Assembly (NCBI RefSeq): GCF_963678635.1
Contig: NW_026971550.1
Coordinates: forward strand, 167,768 to 231,767
Reading direction: 5' to 3'
Source of the DNA: Symsagittifera roscoffensis
Lineage: Eukaryota; Xenacoelomorpha; Acoela; Convolutidae
DNA: 64,000 nt
In this document: piece by piece, positions 1-11,044 of the stretch
How the letters are laid out: each line of letters starts with the position of its first letter
Numbering within the stretch: position 1 is the first letter of the stretch
Notes under the pieces: generated by a model
Told to the model about the DNA's origin: nothing
What the model saw: only the letters and a program-made list of their open reading frames with translations
Databases searched by the model: none
Program-made: the position numbers and the translations under genes

Positions 1-437
1 TTTAAATACGTACTTCCTTTCCGGGTTTTGAATCCGGAACTTCGCATTGTTAAGATCAATTGTTACATCGAAATTCCCGATGAAATCTCTGCCTAAAATG
101 AATTGGCCACACTCATCTAGATTTTCCACCACCAGAAATCTCATCCACAAATTTGGGCCAGGCTTAGGGCTATTATTGCTGTCCTGCCTAGAAGCCGAAG
201 CGCCCCCTTATTTGCTGCTGACAGCCTTATTCTTGAGTCAATCAAGTCATCTTTGTCGAATCGCATTTTTCTCCAAGTTTCCATTGGTATTACACTCAAG
301 ACGGCTCCTGTGTCCAACAACCCACGCAGTTGCGTCTTCTTCCCGCTTATGTCCAGTACGTGTGCAGATACGTCTGATTCCGTTCCCAAATGCATGGCAT
401 CTTCTTCTAGGATAGCATAGTGCCCAATCGATCTCAC
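1..437 (-). pseudogene. Aspartic protease fragment of copy C (pol N-terminal part)
   Basis: The open stretch at 437-141 encodes a retropepsin-like domain with the active-site motif LLDTGAVLSVIP. It aligns over its whole length with the B protease near 35850-36120. After a frame change near 141-165, the sequence down to position 1 still resembles the B segment that follows the protease (a GRDF-type motif and a DLNN stretch). The protease would release Gag and Pol proteins from a polyprotein. The ORF is broken and has no start of its own, so I treat it as a relic. Confidence 0.82.
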
Positions 438-616
438 TTTAGTTCTTCTCTGCCAACATGGATTTGTCCGGCTAGATCTTCGTCACATGTTATCATCGTC
501 TTTGTATAGATGTTTATTCCATCTATGTTCAATATGACCTCATGTGGACCATTAAGCTTCTGTGTAAATGTTGTCTTTGCTAAGTGATTTGCTACCACCT
601 ATCGTGAGTAAAGATC

Positions 617-1327
617 TTAGGCTCTAGAAGGGGTTTGCGTGCTTATTGTTTTTAAGTAATCCGCATATACATCAATGTGCATTAATCTTTGATCACTCGG
701 TTCACTCAGATTTCTCGTTACTTCATGACCACCCACTGGGATTATTGACATTATTCTCTTAAAGTTTTCTCCAGTCGTTGATTCTGGCCTCGTCGTCGAG
801 AGTGTCTCATTCATATTTTGTCTTTCTAGTTCCTGGCTTACCCGTTGCTCGATGCCTTTGGTCGCCAAGTCTTGCTTCACTATGTTGATAGCCTCTGCAG
901 CTGCTTTCTCATAGTTTATTTCTAGTGGACGCCTTGTATCGGCCCACGCGGCATCTTTGACTTGTGTTACAGCCTTTACTGTCTTCGTTGATAACTCACC
1001 ACTTGCTGTCTCTTTATTCTGCAAGTTAATTTCAGTTTGTCTTTCCTGGTGTTCTGCACCGCCGCCAGTGCCAATTTATGTTTTGGGTGACCTTGATTCT
1101 TCACTGCCTCCCAAAACAGGGGACAGTCCATCCTGAAATGACCCTCTTAGTTGCAGAAAAAACACCTCGCGCCTATTTTGATGATCAAGCCACTGTAAAA
1201 CTCGTGTTCTTCCGTTTGACTCATGTCTTCTTCGTCTGGCGCAATCCGCTACATGATGATCAGCTGATCCACAGTTTGCACATGACCTTGGTTTGTCCAT
1301 GTCGTCTCTAGGTTTGTACCATGACAA
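617..1327 (-). pseudogene. Gag C-terminus, zinc knuckle and gag-pol junction of copy C
   Basis: 1327-1076 encodes a CCHC zinc knuckle (CANCGSADHHVADC), preceded by a WYKPRDDMDK stretch shared with B. 1024-617 encodes the segment that in B spans the end of gag and the start of the protease ORF. In C both sides of this junction lie in one open frame, while in B they are in different frames. This bears on whether B's frame change is programmed. The two pieces are separated by a disrupted stretch, and the second B knuckle is not intact here. Zinc knuckles of this type bind the element's genomic RNA. Confidence 0.75.
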
Positions 1328-1723
1328 CCTTTGTTGTTGTCTCTGCTTTCCGAGAACGAGTACTTTTTTGGTTTCACACTCTTGGCTTTTGTCTCATCTC
1401 CTCTGGGGTTGGTGCATTATCCTTCGTTAGCGTATAATACGTTGCCAACATCGTTCTCAAGTCGTCACGTTTCACTCCGTCGATAAACTTTGAAGCGATG
1501 CTAAAGTTTCTTCTGTTTGTCGATTCCTCTGGTTCGCTTCTCCTCCTCAAGCTTTCAAGATCACCCAGAAACCGATCATTCGATTAGTCATCTCTTTGTC
1601 TTCTTTTTTTGAACCTCATCATCACCTGATGACCCTTCATGCCGGATCCAAATCGATTCAACAGTATCTCAAAGATCTTATCTGCGGTATAACGCTCCTC
1701 CTCCTACTTTGCTACCACACACT

Positions 1724-2280
1724 TTATGCTGTTCCCTCTAGATTGACTAAAATCGCCGTGCAGGCCTGCCTCGCATCGTTCAAGATGTCTTGTTCTAGAT
1801 GTTGTCTCATTACTTCAACCCAGGTGTCAATGCAACCATCTGAATCGTCTTTAAATTCCTTAGGTTTCTTGAAGGTTTTTCTGGATTTGCCATTTCCTCT
1901 GTCACTTGAGTCTGTGTTCCTTGTTGCGAATGCTTCAAGCGTCCTGTTCATCATTTCCCAGGTGCTCGCCCACGTCATGGCATCAGGTGTACTTGAATCC
2001 TCTGGTATCCTCGTCGAGTTTGAGGCTCCAACTTCATAGCAGCCCTGGTCCCTACTGACCCCATGCTGCTATCAATCCAGGGTAACGGTGTAGATTCCCG
2101 TTTCTTTCGTTGCGGTTCTACGAAGTCGACTCTAGTTCCAGATGCCACCAATTTATCTTGGGCTATAGAGTTTCTCAAGAGTGCATCCAACTTTGGCTGT
2201 ATGGCTCCAGAACTTTCTGCTTGTTCTTTGCTCATTGTGTCCATTCTGGTTTCTAGATTCCACAACTTTTCATTCACGGT
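1724..2280 (-). pseudogene. Gag core of copy C, downstream of the LINE insertion
   Basis: 2277-1975 continues the gag coiled-coil region, and 1978-1724 matches the B gag core (DGCIDTWVEVM here, DGCIDTWIEVM in B; also NLEGTA). The two stretches are in different frames with a small overlap, so a frameshift separates them. Position 2280 is the edge of the LINE insertion. The region 1328-1723 contains further decayed gag sequence with no long open frame. Confidence 0.78.
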
Positions 2281-2300
2281 CTTGTCTTGTCTTGTTTCCC
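2281..2300 (-). repeat. (ACAAG)n 3' tail of LINE-1
   Basis: On the minus strand the element ends with repeated ACAAG units directly before the target-site duplication. A similar ACAAG tail occurs in the related fragment near 56735-56752. Short tandem-repeat tails instead of poly(A) are known from CR1/L2-like LINEs. Confidence 0.75.
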
Positions 2301-2302
2301 AT

Positions 2303-5300
2303 TTACGCCATGTGGCCTTGGGTTCGGAGATCTTGGCATCCGTGTCGCGTCATATGCTTGGTCAGGTTGTTCGATGTGATAGGCGTACCGCAACCTGGGC
2401 ACTTCACTCTAGGTCTGAGACCTGTGTATTTGTTGGTTGTGATTTCGTCGTTTTGTTGGTCACGATTTTTGCAGGTTTTGTAGTGGTTGGTGAGCTGGGC
2501 TTTTTCCGGAAAGGCTCGCTTGCATCCGGGCACTCGAATATATTTTTCCCGCCTGGCGGTGACCGCGTCTCTCGTGTGTTGCTCTGCCCGATTTGCTTTT
2601 ACAGATTCTACCGCACCCCTCCACCCTGCATGTCAGTCCATCATCCTGTATCTGCTGCTTTCTATTTACCACCTCCTGTTTCCTACCATGTTCCGCTACT
2701 GCTTCCTCCATTTTCAGTAGGTATTGGTGCCTCATTCGTATGAATTTCTTCCATTTCATACGGTCGCTTGCTAGGTTTCCTGCATTGGTCCAGTCTTCCC
2801 CTGCCTCCTGAACCATTCTTTTCCAGTAGCTAATGAGGCCATTCCTCAGGTAGCCTGAGCTTGTCTGGGGTTCAGCCCAGTTCCCGAGTACAATTTTCTT
2901 GACGGCGCGGCAATCCGGCATTCGCAACACATGCCCGAGTCTCTGGAGGGCTCGTATCTCTACTTTTGTTCTGATGCTTTCAATTCCCAGATCCTTCCGT
3001 ATTTGGTGGCTATTGACTCCTTCATTTTGCATCCGTAGTAGCGCGCCCGCCTTGCCATTATTCCACACAAAACGGTAGCATCGATCTGCTATACTCTGTA
3101 GTTTGTCCGTGTCGGTTGCTGACCATGATCTCACATTGGAGTCAAAAAGTAATGAGGCCTCGACGACTCCCTGGACAATCAGGGCTTTGGTGCGTTTTGA
3201 CAATGTGGACTTCCACAACCATTTCTTGACTTTGAACCACGCTTGCGATCCTCGCTTAGTCCGCACATTACGGTCTTCGGTCTTGCCTATTAGGGTTCCC
3301 AGCATCTTTATCTTTCGCATCTCATGCGTTCCAAAAGCAGCGCTCTCCTCTTTTCCGTCGTGGCACCTTTCCTCGAACTCGTACATAGCTTTCTTGACAG
3401 CCTCTTTACCTTGTACCAGTTCGTCAGTCCAACCTATAAGGGCAGAGTCATCGGCAAAGAGCGACTCCGATATTCTATATTCTTCCCGTGTACTACTCTT
3501 GATACCCTTATTTATTTCCGTAGGAGGGAGGTTGTTTCCTCAATTACACAACCACACTAAACCGTAGTCGTGGTTGTTACTGGCTGCTAGTTTTTTTCTC
3601 TCTTCAGCCGCTCTCTTCGTGGCTTCTGAGTGGTAAACGTTGAACAATATCGGAGACGTGGCGCATCCCTCTCTTAGACCTCTTTGTGAAGTCCAGGGTT
3701 CACTAAGGCCTTCGCGTCCTTTTACTCGATATTGAGTTTGTTCATGTAGGCCTTTTAGTATCTTTAGTACAGAGTGCGGCATCCTCAGATTCTCAAGTAT
3801 CTTCCACAGTAGGACCCTGTTCACTCTAGGGTAGGCCTTTGTTATGTCCAGTAGCACCGCGCCTGGCCTTCTACCTTGCCCCTCGCTTGTTTCTCCCAAC
3901 ACTCTACGAGTTTCTTCGTTTATGCGAATAATGACCTGAGTCGCGTCGGCCGTTGACATCCCTTTCCTAAAGCCATTCTGGTTCTCTTCCATAACCTCTA
4001 TTTTTTCTGCCCAGACTCTGAGTCTGGAAGCAAAAACTCGCGCTATGGTCCGACTTACTAGTGGCAGTAAACATACCCCTCGGTAATTATTGAGGTCGTT
4101 CCTCGTGCCCTTCTTATGCAGGGGTATAAGCCATCCTTCTTTCGTTTCTTCCGGCCATAGTTCGGGGTCCATATTGAGAACGTCAATAATGCACTTGTAG
4201 ACAAGGTCCTTTACCCCGTCCGATACAACTTTCAGAGCTGCCATCTTCACACCATCATTACCCGGAGTACTGTCCTTTTTCAGGTCTAGTTCTCGTTCCA
4301 TTTCTCTCTCGGTTATTGGCGCCTCAAGAGCGTTAGCTGCTTCCAAAATAACCGAAACGTGCTTTGGTGCGGTCATTGAGGCCGTTGACGCTATTTCTTG
4401 TTCCGTTCTTTCAAAACGGTCTTTGGAAACCACCATGAAATGTTGCCTGTATTCTTCCGGGCTAAAGAACTCTTCCTGTATGGTGTTGTTCTCTTTCACC
4501 CCTATCCTTTTCAGGGTCTGGTACATTTTCCTGGTGTTTCCTTGGCACTCGGCGTCCTTTGCCTCCCCTATGATTTGTAACCACCAGGCCTCTTCCCAGC
4601 TTTCTTTTGCTGTTTTGAAAGCTTTCCTAACCTCCCCCCTTGCTTCCGTTGCTGTCCGGGTTTCGTTAGGGCACTGAGAGCCTTTTATTCTGGATGTCAA
4701 GTCAGATATTTTCTTTTGGAAGCCTTTTATCTCTTCTTCGTGGTTATTTAGCCATGGGTTCAGAGTGCTCTTCTTTTTAACCCCGCATGCGTGTTTATCC
4801 TCTTCGGCGATTATTTGTATCATCTGTTGCCAGTTGATGTTTGACCCCAGGTCAGATGTCCGCTTTTCAATTGCCTTTCGATACTCGTTTTGGACTTTTT
4901 CGTTCCTTAGGTTTTCCCAGTTCACCGGAGGGTTCTTTGGGGATTTTGGCCATCGTCTCACCGGTTTACGGTTGATAGTCATGCATTTTGGCAGATGATC
5001 CGTGAAACTGTCGTTGTCGTTCCTCGTCCAGACCATACTGACCATCCGGCTTCTGTCCTCTTGTCGGATACAGAACCCGTCTATTTCATGCCATGTTCCG
5101 GTATTCGGATTTTTCCATGTTCCTCTTTTGTCCTGCCTGAAATAGGAATTTACCCAACACATGTTGTTTGCGTGGCACCAGTTGGTGAGATCATTTCCGG
5201 CAGCGTTTGTTCGTCCTTTTCCGTAAGGCCCTATCGCTTGGTCGACCGTTCTGTTGTCGTTGTTGCCGACTGACGCGTTGAAATCCCCTCCGACAACGGG

Positions 5301-6272
5301 AGTTATCCCTTTCCTGGTCTTGACCATACTCGACAGTTCCTCTCGGTATTCATCGAACTCCTTTGGGTCCGTGTTCCATAACGGTTGGTAAATGGCCACG
5401 AGTTTCAGGTTGTTCACCTCTACTGAGCAGCATCGATTTCCATATTCTCTAACGTATCCCTGCTCTCTCCAGTCGGTGGCCCAATCGTCTCGCAGTATGA
5501 TGCCGCTTCGCTTCCCATGGACTAGCACGCCATAGAGGTCCTTGGTTTTGATCCACTTTATACCAGGCTCTTCCTCCTTTAGTTCGGATAGCAAGACTAT
5601 CTCCGCTTGGCTTTTCGATATGTATCGAAGAATTTCAGTGAATCTATTCCTCTTCGGGAAACTCACTCTAGCTCGCTGCATATTCCAGGTCCAAACGGTA
5701 GTGTTTCTGTGCTTTCCTAAAAACGCAGCTCTCCATTTGGCGTCACGTTTCACCTGCCTTCTTTTTCGTCTGGCGACCCGCTCACGTTTCCTCCGTACCT
5801 TCCGTTTGTATCCTATGGTTTCGGAGGTAAAAGGACCGGGTTCACAGCACTTGCTTTTGTTGCTTTTGAACGTTTTGCTCCATCGTCCACTATCCCCTAG
5901 TTCCGTGCAGTTCCAATGTGTCCAGCCCTGACAGCCGTTACAGTTAACACTCCAGTCCCTTCTCGTCAGGTTTTTTGTGCATACCGTGCACCGCCAGGGT
6001 CTGCCCGGGCCCGGGTTCACCTCCACGTCGAACCTCAGGCTCATAGCAACGAGGCTTGACCGATGCCTATCTCCATTTATCGCCTTTGTTATCCAGTTGT
6101 GGTCGGCTACCCCGCAACCGGTTGCATAGGAGGGTATCCGCCCGACAGTGCAGCCTAGGCTACAAACACAGCCGGGCCCCATCCCCCCCCCCCCGTTTGG
6201 CTCGACTTTTGCTCCCCCTCCATCGCTGGTGGGTTCCGCGCTGCTTCTTTCCGCTTGCAGGAATTGAGCCAT
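2303..6272 (-). pseudogene. LINE-1 polyprotein: 2A, PHD finger, APE endonuclease, RT, C2H2 fingers
   Basis: The ORF starts at ATG 6272 inside the LINE; the open frame also runs upstream into gag, which is an insertion artefact. Domains in order are a Cys-rich leader, a 2A-like motif (6029-6006), a PHD-like Cys/His cluster with CNGCQGWTHWNC, an APE endonuclease (about 5700-4970; WTWN, a GGDFNA motif and a TDHLP motif) and an RT with TPGNDGVK, a palm LLDITKAYPRV and a catalytic FADD box near 3440. A single in-frame TGA at 3542-3540, between RT motifs, interrupts the frame; the same frame then runs to 2460. C2H2 fingers follow, with a frame change near 2530. The protein would nick target DNA and reverse transcribe its own RNA. 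Confidence 0.88.
6006..6029 (-). other. 2A-like ribosome-skipping peptide (DVEVNPGP)
   Basis: The codons read D-V-E-V-N-P-G-P, a perfect match to the 2A core consensus D(V/I)ExNPGP, preceded by a hydrophobic and basic stretch (SLVAMSLRF). 2A peptides make the ribosome skip the final Gly-Pro bond and release two proteins. They have been reported at the N-terminus of several animal and trypanosome APE-type LINEs. Here it would separate a Cys-rich leader of about 80 residues from the PHD-endonuclease-RT protein. Confidence 0.88.
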
Positions 6273-6293
6273 TGAAGAAGCTTCATTCACGGT

Positions 6294-7001
6294 GTCTTTC
6301 TTGATATGTTTCTCTCGCTCTTTGTCAGTCGTCTCTACCTTGTCCGCCCTATGTTGTAGCTTTTCTTCCGCGGCCCTTGCCAGGACATAGTAGTTGTCTA
6401 GGATCTCATTCTTGTTGTGTCGTAACTCCTTTTTCAGCTCTTGGCGGTCTTCCTCGCTGCACTTCAGCTTTTTCTCAATTTGTTTTAACTTTGCCATCAA
6501 GTCGCCCAGCTCCAGTGGAGGTGTTTTTGACTCCATAAGTCGTTTATCTTGTTTAGCCGTTGCTTCACGTGTAACTTGCTCTTTATCTTGTTAAGTTTCT
6601 GTTGTTATTGCGGAAACTGTCCCAAACGTTTTGCTTTTCTCGGTCGCTGCTAGTACCTCTTCTTTTTCTTTTGGTTTCATTCCAACCATTGCTGCAAACC
6701 TGCCTGTGAACGACCTTCTCTTTGTCTCTGAATCGTCTTTTATTGTTTCCGGTGTGTTGTTAGTTGTTTCGTCTACATTGCCTATTAGTGAGAGCTCTAT
6801 TGTTTTCTTCTCCTGTTCTTCTACATTTGGCATAGGTGTTGATTCCGTCGTCTTCCGTTCCGCCCCGTCTATACTCTGATCTGGTGTCTCAAGATCAATT
6901 TCCTTGTCCGGTATAGTCGGTTCTTCCGATAGTTTCTCTTTGGCCATCTGTTCCTTGTTGCTTCTTGTGTTGACCATACTCATTGAAATATTCTTCCTCA
7001 T
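6294..7001 (-). pseudogene. Gag N-terminus of copy C
   Basis: The frame begins at 7001, with a MVNTRS motif a few residues in, matching MVETRS at 32616 in B. It is rich in Glu, Lys, Thr and Ser, like B's gag N-terminus. One in-frame TAA at 6593-6591 interrupts it; the same frame continues into a coiled-coil segment (KLKQIEKKLKCSEEDRQELK and onward) until the LINE insertion at 6281. Gag forms the particle of LTR retrotransposons. Confidence 0.75.
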
Positions 7002-7258
7002 AACTTTCGGATTTGTTGGTGTTACTTTCTGTTGCGATGAGGTTTGGTTTTGCTTAAGTCCTATCTCTTTCCTTTCTGTTAGCGATGCTCTTGTTTTTTT
7101 TCATAATTTTTTATAAACAATTTTTTTTATTTACAATTCTAATATATACAAATTCCAACTGTAAAATCTAATAGAAAATATTAGAAAAAAGTCCCTAATC
7201 TTTTATTTTTTATAAACCAGTCGCATTCGTCTCTCCAAGAGTTGGAGACCTAAATTAA

Positions 7259-8340
7259 GTGTTGGGACCCTTCGATCAGGTCTTGGGACCCTTCGATCAG
7301 GTCTTGGGGTTTTTTGGGTCTTGGGACTATTCACTCTATTCCTGGGACCCTTCCGGTAGGGCCTTGGAACCCTTCGCTCTAGTGCCGGGACCCTTTGGTA
7401 TTGTCCTGGTACTCTTCCCTCGAGTTCTGGTATCCTCTGTTAGGGTCTTGGGACCCTTCGGTATTGTCCTGGGTCCCTTCGGTACTGTCCTGCGACCCTT
7501 CGTTCAAGTGTTGCTACCTTTCGGTAGGGTCTTGGGACCCTTCGGTATTGTCCTGAGACCCTTCGGTACTGTCCTGCGACCCTTCGTTCAAGTGTTGCTA
7601 CCTTTCGGTAGGGTCTTGGGACCCTTCACTCAAGTGTTAGTGTCTTCCGGTAGTGTCTTGGGACTCTTCGGTATTGTCCTGGGACCCTTTGGTACTGTCC
7701 TGGGACCCTTCGATCAAGTATTGGTTTTTTCCGATAGAGTCTTGGGACTCTTCGCTCAAGTGTTGTGATCCTTAGGTGGGGTCTTGGGATACTTTTGTAC
7801 TGTCCTAGGACCCTTCGCTCGAGTGTTGTGATCCTTAGGTACAGTCTTGGGACCCTTCTGTACTGTCCTAGGACCCTTCGCTCGATTGTTGTGATCCTTA
7901 GGTAGGTTCTTGGGACCCTTCTGTACTGTCCTAGGACCCTTCGCTCGAGTGTTGTGATCCTTGAGTAGGGTCTTGGGACCCATCTGTACTGTCCTAGGAC
8001 CCTTCGTTTGAGTGTTGTGATCCTTAGGTGGGTCTTGGGACCCTTCTGTACTGTCCTAGGACCCTTCGCGCGAGTGTTGTGATCCTGAGGTAGAGTCTTG
8101 GAAACCTTCTGCACTGTCCTAGAACCTTTCGCTTTTGTGTGAGGACCTTTCTGTAGGGTCCTGGGACCATTCGATTACTATCCCAGCATTCAGGTGTTCG
8201 GACCCTTAGATCACTCTCCCAGGATTCTCGTGTTGGGACCCTTAGATTACTATCCCAGGACTCTATTGTTGGGACCCTTAGATCACTATCCCAGGACTCT
8301 AGTGTTGGGACCCTTAGATCACTATCCCAGGACTGCCACC
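7259..8340 (-). repeat. Minisatellite array in the leader of copy C
   Basis: The tract consists of imperfect tandem units. About 7440-7760 is built on a 21 bp unit (plus strand GTCCTGGGACCCTTCGGTACT). About 7756-8110 has a higher-order unit near 62 bp. About 8190-8330 has a 36 bp unit (starting TGTTGGGACCCTTAGATCAC). Read in the element's sense direction the shared core is CCGAAGGGTCCC. Because 21 is a multiple of 3, the array produces long open frames on both strands with heptapeptide repeats; I do not regard these as genes. The array lies between LTR and gag, the same position as the CCGGAGGGGTCC array in copy B. Confidence 0.9.
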
Positions 8341-9918
8341 AAAACTCTTTTGCTGCTTCCACTGCCGTAGCCCAAGTATTAAAACTCTTTATCCGACCTT
8401 CCAGTACCACTTCCTGTCCAGAACTCGTTTGTAGAATCTCCCTGTACCCAAACTCGAGTGTTAGGATATCCAGTCCACTATTCCAGTACCTCCTCTAGAA
8501 CTTGTGTGAAAAAACCCCAAAACCCGATTCTGTTAATCTAAGTTTTTCTTTTCTAAATTCCCTGAAATTTCCTTTCGTTTCCTATTTCCAATGCAAGTCG
8601 AAATATGACTTGCAGCTTTTAACCTTATTTTATGATCGCTATTGACTAAAATTTAGCAAAAGTCAAACTCAAAAACCGTTAAGGTCAAATGAGAAAAATA
8701 ACAAAAACAAGAAAACCTTGTACACCTAAAATGCAAAGCGACAATGCTTGTCTTTCGTAAAAAAATGTCTGGTATCTAACTGTCACGCGTTTTTCCTCGC
8801 CCCTACTAGCGGTCTTATGGGTTTTTACCTTAAGGGTTCCAAAAACTGTCTACTTCGGATCGCCCCACCCGATCCGGCCAGGTTACCTACCTTAATACGA
8901 GTTCGCTTTTGAGTACCTTCGTGTTGCTACTCTTGTTGTGAGTCTTTAACTCAATTATTCTAAGGTAACTAAATCGGCGATATCGATTGCTTAGTTACTT
9001 TAAGAAAGCCCCGCTTTTAACAAATTTCAACCATCAACCTCTATCTTAACCAACCCCCCCCCCTCTAACCTCCCCCCTTTCTAGCCCCCTTTAAGCATAA
9101 AAATACCCTAAGCGCGATGGGTGCTAAACATCTCGAGAGAAATCCGTAGAACTTGTTTCCAAGCTCTGCTCAAGTAAAAACGTTTCCTCAAAACAGTGGG
9201 TATCCGCTTATTCAATTTTACACTTATCTCCTATACTGTAAAGTGGTTTTTAACAATACCCGACCAAACATAACACCTCTGTGAACCCCTCTTTGTTTGC
9301 TCTGTTCCGCTCTGATCAAGCTGCTGAATGTGTCTTTCCCAGTCGGTTGTCTACTATCTCTGGGGTCTCTATCTCGAGTATACCACTTTCCCAATTGGCT
9401 GGTCACCTGTTCCAGTTAAGTCTCGAGTGGTCTGCTGAGGTTACAAGCTATCTGAAAACCCTTTCAACGCCCCTAACTCCGGCACCTGTTCAAAGCTGCT
9501 GGTTTGATCGAGACGATCGGTCTTATTGAAAACAGTATGCATATACTATTTTAATTAAAATTAAGGTTTGATCCACCTAATCTGCAAGTCAAAGCCACTT
9601 TCATTTTTTGTTTTTTATATCATTTTTTATTTCTAATCTTTTTTGGTTTTTGTTTCGTTTTTTGCCTTTTACCCGTTTTTTGTCCCCCTAGTGACCCCCA
9701 ATACTCGGTTAGCTAGGCCTCGTTTCGGAAAGCGCACAGGTAATTTTTCACGAGTTTTCTTGAAAAGCTATTACCGTACAACCAGAAGGTGGACACGTTC
9801 CCGTTGAACCGTACCACCGGTACTCTAGAATGGGCATGTAGCCCGGACCTGTGTCAAGTGGGTTCAATCCCGTAGTCATGATGTCCTAAGAACACCCAGG
9901 AGAGCCATAAAAACACTA
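8341..9918 (-). other. Leader (5' untranslated region) of copy C
   Basis: This noncoding stretch lies between the LTR and the minisatellite. It contains C-rich runs near 9050 and is the left arm of a large diverged inverted repeat with the leader of copy A. Next to the LTR, the minus-strand sequence TTTTTATGGCTCTCCTGGGTG is nearly the same as the post-LTR sequence of copies A and B. I see no gene in it. Confidence 0.72.
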
Positions 9919-10637
9919 TGTTCTAGTCGCCTACCTAAGTTACATATGAGGTTACAGAAAAATAGACCCTATAACAATTGGTTCAAGAGTCAGGGACACT
10001 ATCTCTTGTGTTTTTCTACCTTAAGTGGTCGGAGCCAATTCGTTTCACTTGCGACATGAGACCACAAAACGTGTTACAGCTTAAGACTACTACCAAACCC
10101 CCCCCCCCCCATTCTAGAAATTAAGAACGCCCCCATGCTCAGGTCTCAAAATACCCAAAACATACGAACGCCGTTAAAAACAGGGTCGGAACCTTATGTA
10201 TACAGTTACCTTTATTAGTCAGATGGATCAACCTAACACTCTTCCTAACTCTACATAATAATGTAAAACACACTAAAAAAAGTTAAATTTGGTACCGACA
10301 CGACTTCTTGTTTGAGTAACTAAATTATAAAATAACTCTAGAATTAATCCAATAATCAAGTTTAGCTCAAGAAACTTGAAATGAACAAGTTTCAACTCAA
10401 GACACAAGTTTTCTATTTGGACCATTGGGCAAAATCAGCTGTCCACCTTTCCATTGAAGGTTCACTCTGGTCCACTCGATCTTCTCAATTTGTTACCGGT
10501 CTTTCTTGATCATTTGCCAAGAATAAAACAATTCTACTCTCGTTCTATTTTTATGGCAAAATTGCGAATAGCATTTTCACGCTCCTAATGTTTGGACTAC
10601 TTTCCCACGATTGTAGTTCGATTCTTCTGATCTTATT
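9919..10637 (-). repeat. Truncated 5' LTR of copy C
   Basis: Reverse-complemented, this matches the A 3' LTR from about 22965 onward, including GGTTGATCCATCTGA, an AATAAA and the GACCCTGTTTTTAACGGCGT block, and ends with GGCGACTAGAACA, the counterpart of A's GGCGACTGTTACA. About 140 bp of its U3 end is missing where it joins A near 10637. Confidence 0.82.
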
Positions 10638-11044
10638 TTCTCGATATGTGAGTACTCAATTTAGTTTTCTAGAGTGTGTTTTATGATTGTTATGTTGAGG
10701 TAAAGAGAGTTTTAGGTTGATCCATCTGAAATGGATCAAAGTTTTCCTGTCTAATAAAAAGTAACTGAACGGATTGTTCCGACCCTGTTTTTAACGGCGT
10801 TCGTGTATTTTGGGTATTTTGAGACCTGAGTATGTGGACGTTCTTATTTTCTAGAGTGGGGGTATTTTGGTAGTGGCCTTCAAGCTGTAACGGGTTTTTA
10901 GTCTCATGTCGCAAGTGAACCGAATTGGCTCCGACCGTTCGAGAAAGAAAAACACAAGAGATAGTGTCCCTGACTCTTGAGCCAATGGTTATAGGGCCTA
11001 TTTTTCCTTAACCCCATATATGACCGAAGTAGGCGACTGTTACA
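10638..11044 (+). repeat. Truncated 5' LTR of copy A
   Basis: The sequence matches 23475-23890, the 3' end of the A 3' LTR, with few differences. It includes the hairpin TTGATCCAT/ATGGATCAA near 10711, an AATAAA at 10753-10758, and the terminal GACTGTTACA. The U3 part is missing because of fusion with the LTR of copy C. Confidence 0.85.

Larger units (their letters stand above)
2281..6281 (-). mobile_element. LINE-1: APE-type non-LTR retrotransposon inserted in gag of copy C
   Basis: A 4.0 kb insertion lies between two identical copies of the 12 bp TTCATTCACGGT (2269-2280 and 6282-6293), which I read as the target-site duplication. The 3' end on the minus strand is a short (ACAAG)n tail. The first ATG lies about 9 nt inside the 5' border, so the copy may be full length or only slightly 5'-truncated. 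It encodes in order a Cys-rich N-terminus, a 2A-like peptide, a PHD-like finger, an APE endonuclease, a reverse transcriptase and C2H2 fingers. I do not assign a clade. Confidence 0.9.
1..10637 (-). mobile_element. Copy C: partial giant Ty3/gypsy-type LTR retrotransposon
   Basis: Reading the minus strand from right to left gives a truncated LTR (about 10637-9919), a long leader with minisatellites, a gag start near 7001, a LINE insertion, the rest of gag, and a protease cut by the window edge. The protein fragments match the gag and protease of copy B (28543-53241) in order, including the MVNTRS-like gag start, the gag core, the zinc knuckle and the LLDTGA protease motif. Several frameshifts and stops separate the fragments, so the copy is decayed. 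The 3' half lies outside the window. Membership of the same family as B is seen directly; the Ty3/gypsy assignment rests on B's RT and integrase. Confidence 0.88.

Noticed and set aside
2063-2743. 226-codon plus-strand open frame and other plus-strand frames over 1-6600
   Set aside because: They are antisense shadows of the LINE-1 and gag coding sequences.
7259-8114. Long repetitive open frames on both strands (VLGPFGI-type heptapeptides and QYRRVPR-type repeats)
   Set aside because: They come from a minisatellite whose 21 bp unit is a multiple of three; they lie in an untranslated leader and show no protein-like conservation.
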